Shown here piece after piece: positions 8,877 to 16,642 of a DNA stretch of 64,000 nucleotides. The notes under the pieces were generated by a model. That model saw nothing but the letters and a program-made list of their open reading frames with translations, had not been told where the DNA came from and did no database searches. Source of the DNA: Vulcanimicrobiota bacterium (GTDB taxonomy: Bacteria > Vulcanimicrobiota > Xenobia > Xenobiales > JADMJV01). The stretch is from contig JAHBVR010000013.1 in the NCBI GenBank assembly GCA_019637395.1, positions 62,001-126,000 of the forward strand, written 5' to 3'. Position numbers and translations under genes: made by a program. The stretch's first letter is position 1. Each line of letters starts with the position of its first letter.

Positions 8877-9317
8877 ATGTGGAAACGACTGCTCTGCTGC
8901 TTTCTATTGAGCCGCTGCGCCGGCGCCCAGTTCTGGCCGCAGGGCACCGACTATGCCGGCCCGGACGAACTGCTGCGGGCGGCCCGCGATCTGCGCCTGG
9001 ACATGGGCGACCTGGGGCCGGCTCAATTCCGGGGAGGTGCAAATTTTGGGGCCGGCGTGGGGTTTACAGCCGGCGATCTGAGCAAATTCTCGCAGGCCAT
9101 CAGCTATTTTGAGCGCGCCTGTCTGCACATCCAGGATGTTCGCCAGACTCGGCACGCCTTCGCCGACCTGGATCGGGCCTATCAGCGGGCCTGGCGGCCG
9201 GGGCCCTTCGGCACACCCAGCCTGCGGGATATCACCAGAATCATGGAACGGCTGGAGCGCTTCTACGCCGCCCTGGATCAACAGGCGCCGCCTGAGGAGG
9301 TGCCCGAGGATGAGTAA
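8877..9317 (+). CDS. Secreted hypothetical protein
   Basis: The protein has 146 residues. A signal peptide is predicted at 1-18 ([18 protein letters not shown], cleavage near AGA-QF); a nearby Cys does not form a convincing lipobox. The mature part is helical, with acidic and Arg residues. It starts 12 bp after terC and overlaps the macrodomain start by eight bases, so terC, this gene and the macrodomain gene are one operon. Family unknown. Confidence 0.6.
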   Translation: MWKRLLCCFLLSRCAGAQFWPQGTDYAGPDELLRAARDLRLDMGDLGPAQFRGGANFGAGVGFTAGDLSKFSQAISYFERACLHIQDVRQTRHAFADLDRAYQRAWRPGPFGTPSLRDITRIMERLERFYAALDQQAPPEEVPEDE

Positions 9318-9828
9318 ATTGACCCTTCAGCGGGGAGACATCACCAGACTGGAGGTGGATGCTATCGTGAACGCGGCCAATTCCAGTCTGCTGGGGGGCG
9401 GCGGCGTGGACGGCGCCATCCATCGCGCTGGAGGACCGGCTATCCTGGAAGAATGCCAGGCCATCCGCGCTCGTCAAGGGGGCTGCAAGACCGGGGAGGC
9501 GGTCATTACTACCGCCGGCAAGCTGCCGGCCGGTTACGTGATCCACACGGTAGGTCCGGTCTGGGGCGGCGGCCAGCGCGATGAGCCGAAATTGCTGGCC
9601 AACTGCTATCGCAATAGTCTGCAATTGGCCCTGGATAAAGGACTCAAGAGAGTGGCTTTCCCTTCTATCAGCACCGGCATTTACGGCTATCCCATCGAGT
9701 TGGCCGCCCCCCTGGCCATTGAAACGGTGCGCAATTTTTGCGCTGAGCACGGTCAGATGGAGGAAGTGATTTTCGTAGTCTTCTCCGAGTCGGATGAGCG
9801 CCTCTATCAGGCTTTACTGAAAGACTGA
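9310..9828 (+). CDS. Macrodomain protein (ADP-ribose / O-acetyl-ADP-ribose hydrolase type)
   Basis: The protein has 172 residues and is a stand-alone macrodomain. It shows [30 protein letters not shown], with the Asn-Ala-Ala-Asn and [10 protein letters not shown] loop of YmdB-type hydrolases, [18 protein letters not shown] and the catalytic/phosphate loop [12 protein letters not shown]. Relatives remove acetyl or ADP-ribose from modified substrates. ATG 9310 is well placed behind GAGGAGGTGCCCGAGG. Its end overlaps the convergent thioredoxin gene by 22 bp. Confidence 0.92.
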   Translation: MSKLTLQRGDITRLEVDAIVNAANSSLLGGGGVDGAIHRAGGPAILEECQAIRARQGGCKTGEAVITTAGKLPAGYVIHTVGPVWGGGQRDEPKLLANCYRNSLQLALDKGLKRVAFPSISTGIYGYPIELAAPLAIETVRNFCAEHGQMEEVIFVVFSESDERLYQALLKD

Positions 9829-10133
9829 AAGGCTTTTTCCAGGCTGGATTGATCGGGGCGGGCCAGTTGCGCGAGCACCTTCCCATCCTGGAGGAAAACC
9901 AGGTTGGGCCAGAGCTTGACCGCGTAGGAGCGGCCCAGGGGACGGCCTTTGCCGTCCTCGACCTTCAGATGGCGCACTTGCGGATGGACCTCGAGCAGGC
10001 TGCGCAGGCCGGGTTGCACGGCCTGGCAATGAGGACACCATTCGGCTCCGAACTCCAGCACGGTAAAGCCCGCCAGGGCATCGACTTCAGCCCGCGTGGG
10101 CTCGCTGGTTGAGTAATCCGCGATATATGACAT
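9807..10133 (-). CDS. Thioredoxin-like protein
   Basis: The protein has 108 residues. It has the thioredoxin fold pattern [20 protein letters not shown] with active site WCPHC (CPxC rather than the usual CGPC, as in some glutaredoxin- and DsbA-like enzymes), then [24 protein letters not shown] with the cis-proline. No signal peptide, so cytosolic disulfide reduction is likely. ATG 10133 is chosen because GGTGGAGGAAA lies upstream; the frame extends further but without support. Confidence 0.88.
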   Translation of the reverse strand: MSYIADYSTSEPTRAEVDALAGFTVLEFGAEWCPHCQAVQPGLRSLLEVHPQVRHLKVEDGKGRPLGRSYAVKLWPNLVFLQDGKVLAQLARPDQSSLEKAFQSFSKA

Positions 10134-10184
10134 TGGAAATTTCCTCCACCCAGGCGCCGCCCGTTTTTTGCCGAACGGGCACCT

Positions 10185-10511
10185 ATGCTGATGCACTACG
10201 CCATGTTTCTTCTACCCAATCTGTTGCTGGCCGTCGATTGCGCCCTCAACCGGCGCGAGTTGACCTGGTTCTTCATTCTCGGCCTTTTGGGCCCGATTGG
10301 TGCAGTGGCCTATTTGATTTACTTTTGGGAATCGATTACCTTTCCGTTCCCACTGGCCAGGTTCTTTCGCGCCGCCAGCCAGGGCAAAACGCAGAAGCGC
10401 TGCCCCCACTGCAATCAATGGGTCGATCGCCTGCATCCCTTCCAGGATGGTCGCCAGGAACGGCAGCTCTGTTCGATCTGCCGCGATCAGCTGGCGGCCG
10501 CTCAGAGATAA
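10185..10511 (+). CDS. Small membrane protein with zinc-ribbon tail
   Basis: The protein has 108 residues. Two hydrophobic helices (MFLLPNLLLAVDCALN and LTWFFILGLLGPIGAVAYLI) resemble the PLDc_N / 'phospholipase D-nuclease N-terminal' type hairpins. A soluble tail has two Cys pairs (RCPHCNQW and LCSICRDQL), a likely zinc ribbon. Function unknown. It is divergent from the thioredoxin gene, with about 50 bp between starts. Confidence 0.6.
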   Translation: MLMHYAMFLLPNLLLAVDCALNRRELTWFFILGLLGPIGAVAYLIYFWESITFPFPLARFFRAASQGKTQKRCPHCNQWVDRLHPFQDGRQERQLCSICRDQLAAAQR

Positions 10512-10696
10512 AACCAGCAAAACAGCCTTTAACACCGCCACTACGGGCTATGCGCTTCGAGGCGTTAAAGCGGCATAAATCCGCCGACAAAGATTTTACT
10601 TTTTCACCCAACTTCCGCAACATATCGGCAACAGATGCCGCATCTTGTTACAAAACCGCACCATGCGCGGAGGCGCCCGGCGGCTATGCTAAGAGC

Positions 10697-12100
10697 ATGA
10701 TGATCGCCCAAAAACCCCATCCCGGCAATCGCCCGGTTCTCGTCAAAGAGTTCCAGGGGGATAAGCAGATCCGCTTTGAACGCGATAAAGACGGAGTGGT
10801 CACCAGCCCGGACATCAGTCCGGACGATGCCGGTTGGCTGGCGCGCAGCAAAACCAAGATCCTGAATTCCCTGGTTCCCGAGAACCTTTCGCAAAGCGTG
10901 AGTAAAGACTACGTCACCACCCGCAAGTGGCAACTGGCCCGCGATTTTCTGGGCGCTTTCGCGGGCACGGCCTCGCTGGCCGCCGTCATGACGGCGGTGG
11001 CTCCGGCCAACACGGCTCTGGCGGCGCTGAGCATCGCCGGCCTGACCGTGGCCAACGTCAACTGGTTTAAAGACAGAATGGGCCAGGTGAGCAGCATCGC
11101 CGCCACCAACATCGCGCGCATCGCGGAAAAGAATCCCCGTCCCTGGATGATGGCCAGCGATATCATTCAAAACGTGGGCACGGTAGTGGACGCAGCCACC
11201 TGCGTGCTGCCTCCCCTGGTCTATTTCCCTCTGCTGACCGGCATGGGCATCGTGCGGGCCGTGGGCGGCGCCGCCGGTGGAGCGGCCGGCGCTAACGTGG
11301 GCCCGCGCCAGGCCATCAAGGGCAATCTCGGAGAGGTTTCCGTGAAAAACGGCAACCAGGGCACTCTGGCCACCTTCGCCGGCGCCACCGCCGGAATTGC
11401 CACGCTGGGCGCCCTGGGCAGCTTTATGTCCTTCGGCTCGGCGGTGATGGCCGTGGCCGGCATCGGGGCGGTGGGCTGCCTGGTGACTTACTACAAAATG
11501 CTGCAAGCGCTTGACTATAATCCCGTCAACGAAAAGGGCATGCGCTACGTGATGGATCACATGCAGGCCAACAACGGCGAAATTCCGCCCCCGTCGCGCA
11601 ATCTGATGGGCCAGGTGGCCGGGCTGGTCAAACGCGACACGCTGGTGGCGGGCAATAAAATCAAGCCGCTGTTGGAAGACAAGAATTTCAACGCGCTGCG
11701 CGATACCTTCAAAGACCGTCCCTACATCATGAGCATTCGCGAGGGCAAACCGTATCTGGTGCTCAAACACGAAGAAGGTAGCCACGACCAGCCTCAAGTG
11801 GGGACCAAGCCGTTGCCGGAGAACAGCGACTTTATCACCAAAATGGCCCAGACCCAGGCCGTGTATCAAGGCATCATGGCCGAGCGCCTGCTGGCCTCGC
11901 CCGACTACGCCAGTAAGAAAGCCGAGGACGAGGAGGCGGCCAACCGCTGGGTCATCGACGAGAGCTTAAAGCAAACCCCCGCTGATATACGCCCCTTCCT
12001 GACCCAGATGCAGGAAGCCGGCTGGAGCGTGGATACGGTCCGCTTCTGGGGCGAAGAGCGGCCGGCCACTTTGGAGAATGCCTCGGGCTCCAAGTCCTAA
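10697..12100 (+). CDS. RUS / DUF647 (root UVB-sensitive) family-like protein
   Basis: The protein has 467 residues. ATG 10697 (or 10700) follows AAGAGC; upstream in-frame sequence looks non-coding. Residues about 60-245 follow the eukaryotic RUS (DUF647) plan: NLSQSVSKDYVTTRKWQLAR, then ANVNWFKDRMGQ matching the RUS 'W.lRD..GM' step, ASDIIQNVGTVVDAATCVLP matching 'ADvlNDvg...ll.P', GIVRAVGGAAGGA, and EVSVKNGNQGTLATF matching 'DvSaKeGSQET'. Residues 265-310 (ALDYNPVNEKGMRYVMDHMQ and EIPPPSR) match the RUS 'mntLNrqR...f...G.vPsP' segment. Several hydrophobic Gly/Ala segments suggest membrane association. In plants RUS1/2 act in UV-B response and auxin transport; no bacterial function is assumed. 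The last 150 residues are unlike RUS. Confidence 0.65.
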   Translation: MMIAQKPHPGNRPVLVKEFQGDKQIRFERDKDGVVTSPDISPDDAGWLARSKTKILNSLVPENLSQSVSKDYVTTRKWQLARDFLGAFAGTASLAAVMTAVAPANTALAALSIAGLTVANVNWFKDRMGQVSSIAATNIARIAEKNPRPWMMASDIIQNVGTVVDAATCVLPPLVYFPLLTGMGIVRAVGGAAGGAAGANVGPRQAIKGNLGEVSVKNGNQGTLATFAGATAGIATLGALGSFMSFGSAVMAVAGIGAVGCLVTYYKMLQALDYNPVNEKGMRYVMDHMQANNGEIPPPSRNLMGQVAGLVKRDTLVAGNKIKPLLEDKNFNALRDTFKDRPYIMSIREGKPYLVLKHEEGSHDQPQVGTKPLPENSDFITKMAQTQAVYQGIMAERLLASPDYASKKAEDEEAANRWVIDESLKQTPADIRPFLTQMQEAGWSVDTVRFWGEERPATLENASGSKS

Positions 12101-13059
12101 CCTTGGATTTTGCGCAGGCGTACCAGATGAGCCAGTTGGGTGAGCTTGGAGGGCTTGCGCAACGCTCCCAGGTCGTTTGACTGGAATTCCGGTCCGGGCC
12201 TGACCGGCTCCACCGCCGGCATGCTCAACAGGCCACGGGCGGCGCTTTCGGGATAGCGCACGCAGAAATCGGCCAGTTGCGCGTCCGTCTCGAGCCGCTC
12301 TGCGTAGAGCTGGCTGAGGTGAGCCGCCAAAGCGGCCAGGTAGGCCGGCGCGTTCTGCGCCTCCAGCAGCGGCTCGCGCAAGTGCAGGCGAAACGGATCA
12401 GGACGGAACCAGTTGCGCAGGACGGAAACAGGCACCAACTCGAGCAAAGCATTCATAGTGGTCATGGGCACCTTCAGCATCACGGTGGCTCGACTGGGGG
12501 TCAGTTCGGGGTCGACGGCCACCGTCGCGGAGCTTCGCAGCAGCACCAGCAACAGCACCGCTGGCAGCAAGTCGGCGCGCGCATACCAGGCGCCCAGGCT
12601 GACCGCCGCCCAGACCAGCCAGGCCCACCCGCCGGGCAGTCTGAGCAGCCCCAAGGAACGCCAGCTACGCCGCGCTCCCTCACTGCTCACCAGGGCCAGG
12701 CAAAGCATCCCCAGCAGGGCTTCAAAGCCCAGCGGGCGCACCGCCCCGGGCACCGCCAGACCCAGCAAGAGACCGCCGCGCATCAGCGGCAGCAACCAAC
12801 CCAACAGGGAACGGGAACCGGACAGGAGCGGCGACAGCTTGCCGCGCTTCTGCACAAACCAGAGCACCAGGGCACCCACCGCCGGGGCCAGGGACTGGCC
12901 CGCCATTTGCTCCTTCAAGGTCAGGCTCCAGCCAAACAGCCCCAGATAAGCCAGGCCCAGCAGCGCCATCAGCATCACCGGCAAACGCGGAAAGAACTTT
13001 AAAACGGCCAGCCAGACCAGGGCCAGCGCCAGACAGAGCAAAAAAGCCAAAGTAACCAT
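12097..13059 (-). CDS. Hypothetical membrane protein
   Basis: The protein has 320 residues. About seven to eight hydrophobic helices occupy residues 1-190 (MVTLAFLLCLALALVWLAVL onward). A cytoplasmic tail of about 130 residues follows, rich in Leu/Glu/Arg, with ELVPVSVLRNWFRPDPFRLH and a run of helices. No family recognised. It lies downstream of the 359-residue gene 13083-14162 on the same strand, 23 bp away, so they probably form an operon. Its end overlaps the convergent RUS-like gene by four bases. Confidence 0.6.
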   Translation of the reverse strand: MVTLAFLLCLALALVWLAVLKFFPRLPVMLMALLGLAYLGLFGWSLTLKEQMAGQSLAPAVGALVLWFVQKRGKLSPLLSGSRSLLGWLLPLMRGGLLLGLAVPGAVRPLGFEALLGMLCLALVSSEGARRSWRSLGLLRLPGGWAWLVWAAVSLGAWYARADLLPAVLLLVLLRSSATVAVDPELTPSRATVMLKVPMTTMNALLELVPVSVLRNWFRPDPFRLHLREPLLEAQNAPAYLAALAAHLSQLYAERLETDAQLADFCVRYPESAARGLLSMPAVEPVRPGPEFQSNDLGALRKPSKLTQLAHLVRLRKIQG

Positions 13060-13082
13060 CGCTATACCCCATTAACGCCCGG

Positions 13083-14162
13083 CTAAAGCCGGGGAATGGT
13101 CAGAGGCCCGGGATCCTGGCCAAAAAGCCGGGATTTACGGAAAAATTCACGGAAGCGCTCATCTTCGACAAACTGCAGGGTGGTAAGGTCGGTGGTCAAT
13201 TCGCAGCCATCCACCACCACTACGTAAGCCGTATCCGTGGCATCCAATTGCATACGCCGCAACACCACTCCGTCACGCAGCATGAAAAAGTGGTGCGCGC
13301 CCTGACGACTTAGCTGAGCAGCGTAGGCTCCATAACGGTGAGAGGTGGAGCGTCCCAGGCTCAAACTGGCCTGGTTCCAGGGCGGCAGACGGAAGCCCGG
13401 CGCCTCCTCCGCGGGAAAGCAATGTTCGCTCACGAATACTTCCCGCTTTGGCCAGAAGCCCTGAAAGCGCCGGAAGCTGAACACCGCAGGCTGGAGCGGC
13501 CGGCCGTTGATGGTGATTTCCAGCGGCGCCAGATCACCGGTTCCGTGCAGCAGGCGCTGTTCGTTGTCGTAGCCGGCGCTGCCCCCAAACAACATGCTGA
13601 AAACCGGCCGGCCGTGCAGTTTTTCCTTGAGTTCGCGAAAAAGGTCCTCGCGCGCCCGCTCCAGCACCACCCGGCACACCGGCGGACCGTCAAACTTCCA
13701 CTCTTCCACTGTCTGGCCGCTCACCCGCCATTGCATGCGCAGTCCGCGTTGTCCATTCCAATAGGCCAGGGAGATACTCTGGGCCCGCGTGCCCAGGCTG
13801 CTGTGCAGACCCACCGCCAGGTGCTCCAGAGCCGGGTCGCCCGAGCGCGTCTCCTCGAGCAGTTCCAGGAAGATGGTGGGCAGTCGGTCGAGGGGCAAAG
13901 CGACACCCTGCATGGAGACCTGCACCTGCCCGGTGCCGCTTTGTAAGTGAAAGGCGCCGGCTCCGCCTCGCACCGCCGCCTGGAGCAGCTTCAAAATGTA
14001 GGCATGGGGATCGGGCAGACGAAAGCGCTTGAGTTTCGGTAAAGCCTGGGAGGGGTCGAGGGTGAAGCGACCACTCGAGTCCTTCTCTCCCTGGCGCTGC
14101 AGGTCTTCGAGAATGCTCTCCAGAGTGAGTTCGCCCACCCCAAATCCTTTGAGGTAACTCAC
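13083..14162 (-). CDS. Hypothetical protein
   Basis: The protein has 359 residues, starting at GTG 14162 (MSYLKGFGVGELTLESILED). The segment LPDPHAYILKLLQAAVRGGA followed by FHLQSGTGQVQVSMQG distantly resembles the first helix and strand of GHKL ATPases (the 'L.ELlQNAvDAga' motif), but the N-box Asn and Gly-rich lid motifs are not evident, so I do not call it an ATPase. Cytosolic, no signal peptide. Operon partner of the membrane protein downstream. Confidence 0.55.
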   Translation of the reverse strand: MSYLKGFGVGELTLESILEDLQRQGEKDSSGRFTLDPSQALPKLKRFRLPDPHAYILKLLQAAVRGGAGAFHLQSGTGQVQVSMQGVALPLDRLPTIFLELLEETRSGDPALEHLAVGLHSSLGTRAQSISLAYWNGQRGLRMQWRVSGQTVEEWKFDGPPVCRVVLERAREDLFRELKEKLHGRPVFSMLFGGSAGYDNEQRLLHGTGDLAPLEITINGRPLQPAVFSFRRFQGFWPKREVFVSEHCFPAEEAPGFRLPPWNQASLSLGRSTSHRYGAYAAQLSRQGAHHFFMLRDGVVLRRMQLDATDTAYVVVVDGCELTTDLTTLQFVEDERFREFFRKSRLFGQDPGPLTIPRL

Positions 14163-14263
14163 CGAGCGCCTGCCCGGGTATCTTTATACTGCTTGAGGGA
14201 AACGTCGGTCACTGCCCCGGGCCGTCCGCACCGAGTTACGCTGGGAACGACAGGAGGTGTTCC

Positions 14264-14548
14264 ATGTTCAGCACCAATCTCTACGAGGACGACTTTCAGG
14301 CCGACGCCAAAATTCGCTTCCAGGGACCTCGTTGGGAGAATTGCCACTACCAGGATTTCCAGCCGGCCTATGGCTACGGCAGCGAACTGGCTCACGATAT
14401 GCACCTGCGCGATTGTGACTGGAGCGAGGTGGAAGGCGAAGCCCGCCAGAACTGGCCACCCCATTTTACTCTGAAGTGGGACGACCTCAAGGGGGCCGTC
14501 CAATACGGCTACGAGCGGGTCAGCAGCGGTTTGATCGCCCCTCTTTAA
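14264..14548 (+). CDS. Small acidic protein of the PAYxYG / DWxxVExEAR type
   Basis: The protein has 94 residues with a strong ribosome site (ACAGGAGGTGTTCC before ATG 14264). The central part, QPAYGYGSELAHDMHLRDCD then WSEVEGEARQNWP and LKGAVQYGYERV, follows a pattern seen in small stress-associated bacterial proteins (PAYxYG...DWxxVExEAR..W...KxAVxxGWE), recalled from memory rather than searched. Function unknown. Its end overlaps the convergent SRPBCC gene by four bases. Confidence 0.6.
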   Translation: MFSTNLYEDDFQADAKIRFQGPRWENCHYQDFQPAYGYGSELAHDMHLRDCDWSEVEGEARQNWPPHFTLKWDDLKGAVQYGYERVSSGLIAPL

Positions 14549-15075
14549 TTCTTCTCGCAGTAGGCTTTGAGTTTGGCCAGTCCCTCATCAAAGTTCTTGG
14601 CCAGCGTGGCTGACATCATGGGGGCGAAGGCTTTGGCCATCAGGTTGGCGTGCTTCCCTTTCATGGTCCAGGTCACCACCTGGCTGCCATCTCCCGCCGG
14701 AGCCAGGGACCAGCGCACGGTGGCCTGGCTGGCGAAGGGACGGAAGAACTCCAACCGCAGGTCCACGCCTTCATCCTTTTGCGTGTCCAGCACGGTCATG
14801 GTGCCTTCTCCAACTTCTTTGTTGCCCGACCAGTGATAGTAGGAGCCGATGGCGCCCGCCTCTCCCTCGATGGTTTTCTCCATCTTGGGGTCGAGCTTCT
14901 CCCAGGGCGACCAATGCTCGAACTGGTGAAAGTCTCTGAGGACGGCGAAGAGCTCCGAGGGGCTGGCATTGATCTTGACGGAACGGTCGATTCGGTAATT
15001 TTCGTCGCGAGTGGCTATAGCCATGAAGCCCACCGCCGCCACCACGGCCACCCCGCTCAATAGGATCGGTATCAT
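14545..15075 (-). CDS. SRPBCC / polyketide cyclase-like protein, membrane anchored
   Basis: The protein has 176 residues. An N-terminal hydrophobic helix (MIPILLSGVAVVAAVGFMAI) precedes a START/Bet v 1-like fold starting RIDRSVKINASPSELFAVLR and FHQFEHWSPWEKLDPKMEK, ending with the long C-terminal helix MSATLAKNFDEGLAKLKAYC. This layout is typical of polyketide_cyc2-annotated proteins, which bind small hydrophobic ligands. Ligand unknown. Confidence 0.8.
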   Translation of the reverse strand: MIPILLSGVAVVAAVGFMAIATRDENYRIDRSVKINASPSELFAVLRDFHQFEHWSPWEKLDPKMEKTIEGEAGAIGSYYHWSGNKEVGEGTMTVLDTQKDEGVDLRLEFFRPFASQATVRWSLAPAGDGSQVVTWTMKGKHANLMAKAFAPMMSATLAKNFDEGLAKLKAYCEKN

Positions 15076-15163
15076 TCAGGGAGTGTTCAAGACGACGGCC
15101 GTCCCGACCTCTCGGTACGCTGGCCACTCGGCCCGTTGCCGCGGTCAGAATTAGAGTAGAGGG

Positions 15164-16237
15164 ATGACGCGTTCGCATCCCCCCGCCAAATGGGTATTGC
15201 TGCTGGCCTTGTTGGCCGGAGTGCTCTATCTGTGCAGCCGGGTCTTGCTGCCGTTTCTCAGCATCATCCTGTGGGCCGGAGTGTTTGCCGTTCTTTTCAA
15301 GCCGACCCACCAGAGAATTCTGGCGCGCACTCCCAACTCCCCGGCGGCGGCCGCCTTTTACACCACCGCCCTGGTTTTCTTCGCCATTATTCTACCGATC
15401 CTGGGCGTAGGTTTAGCTGTAAGTTCGGAACTGCACACGGCCTTGCTCAAGGCGCCGGCCCAATTGCTGCAAATCGTGCAGCATCCTGACCCGCGCTACG
15501 CACACTTTGTGGATCGCTCGCTGAACCTGCTGGAAACTCGTTTTGGAGTCGGAGAAGAACAGGTCCGCGACCAGCTTCAGGTGATGGCCACGCAGCTCAG
15601 CACGATTCTGGTGCAGGGCACCATGAACGTAGTGGGCGGGCTGATTCAATTTGTGGTGGCGCTGTGCATGATTTTGTTCACTCTCTTCTACTGCTTTCGC
15701 GATGGGGAACGCATGGTGGCCGTGCTGGCCGACTGGATTCCCCTGGAGCCGGTGCGCTCGCGTAGCCTGTTGGCCCGCATCGCTGAGTTGATCCATGCCA
15801 GCGTCTATGGAGTGGTGGTGTTGGCTCTCATCCAGGGCGCCTTGGGAACATTGGCCTTCTGGGTTCTCGGGCTTCCTTCGCCGCTGCTCTGGGGCCTGGT
15901 GATGAGCATGTTCGCCACCATTCCCATGCTGGGGACCTTTGTCGTCTGGATCCCGGCCGTCATCTACCTGTTCTTTCAGGCGCAATATGGTGCGGCCCTG
16001 GGACTCTTTCTTTGGGGCAGCCTGGTCATCGGCATGTCCGACAATCTGCTGCGCCCCATCCTGGTTGGACAGCGCACCCAAATGCACGAGCTGCTGATCT
16101 TCTTTTCGGTGCTGGGAGGTCTCAATGTTTTCGGCATTCTGGGCATCCTGATGGGTCCCGTGCTCATGGCCATGGCTACCGCCCTGCTGACGGCTTTCCG
16201 CGCCACCGACTATCCGGATCTGCTGGCCGAGCCTTAG
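15164..16237 (+). CDS. AI-2E family transporter (UPF0118)
   Basis: The protein has 357 residues and about eight membrane helices. Family features are the paired N-terminal helices (YLCSRVLLPFLSIILWAGVF), a periplasmic helical stretch, and C-terminal signatures ALIQGALGTLAFWVLGLPSP, PMLGTFVVWIPAVIYLFFQ and SDNLLRPILVG. Members are implicated in export of AI-2 or in Na+/H+ exchange; substrate is not deducible here. It is divergent from the SRPBCC gene. Confidence 0.9.
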   Translation: MTRSHPPAKWVLLLALLAGVLYLCSRVLLPFLSIILWAGVFAVLFKPTHQRILARTPNSPAAAAFYTTALVFFAIILPILGVGLAVSSELHTALLKAPAQLLQIVQHPDPRYAHFVDRSLNLLETRFGVGEEQVRDQLQVMATQLSTILVQGTMNVVGGLIQFVVALCMILFTLFYCFRDGERMVAVLADWIPLEPVRSRSLLARIAELIHASVYGVVVLALIQGALGTLAFWVLGLPSPLLWGLVMSMFATIPMLGTFVVWIPAVIYLFFQAQYGAALGLFLWGSLVIGMSDNLLRPILVGQRTQMHELLIFFSVLGGLNVFGILGILMGPVLMAMATALLTAFRATDYPDLLAEP

Positions 16238-16276
16238 CCCCGGGCGTGCAGGCACGATGGGGGGTGAGGAGAAGCC

Positions 16277-16642
16277 GTGGGCATGGATTCGGCTGAGTTT
16301 TCCCTGGAGATCGGGCGCAACTGGATGACGCGCGCTCGTGAGCAGGACCCCCAGGGCTATCAGCGCACCGCCTGGCGACTGTATTGCGAAGCCCCCGATG
16401 AGATTTTGATGGCGGCCTTGTTGAGCGAGTTGTCGGCCGGGTTGAGCGAGGAGGCTCTGGACTTGCGAGCCACTTCCGAGAAGGCCCGAGCGGTCCCCGC
16501 CGAGGATTTGCTGCGCTCGGGGATGCTGGCCTTGCAGGTGGCCCTGGAGGGTCTGCGCCACGAAGATTGGGAATACGTGGTGGAAAGGGCCCAGGCCATG
16601 GCCCTGGACGCCATGTCGAGGCGGGCCGATCGCCCTGACTAG
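16277..16642 (+). CDS. Hypothetical helical protein
   Basis: The protein has 121 residues. GTG 16277 (GAGGAG five bases upstream) is taken; ATG 16283 is equally possible. The sequence is acidic and helical (MGMDSAEFSLEIGRNWMTRA, later VALEGLRHEDWEYVVERAQA). No family recognised. It ends four bases into the convergent helicase gene. Confidence 0.5.
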   Translation: MGMDSAEFSLEIGRNWMTRAREQDPQGYQRTAWRLYCEAPDEILMAALLSELSAGLSEEALDLRATSEKARAVPAEDLLRSGMLALQVALEGLRHEDWEYVVERAQAMALDAMSRRADRPD

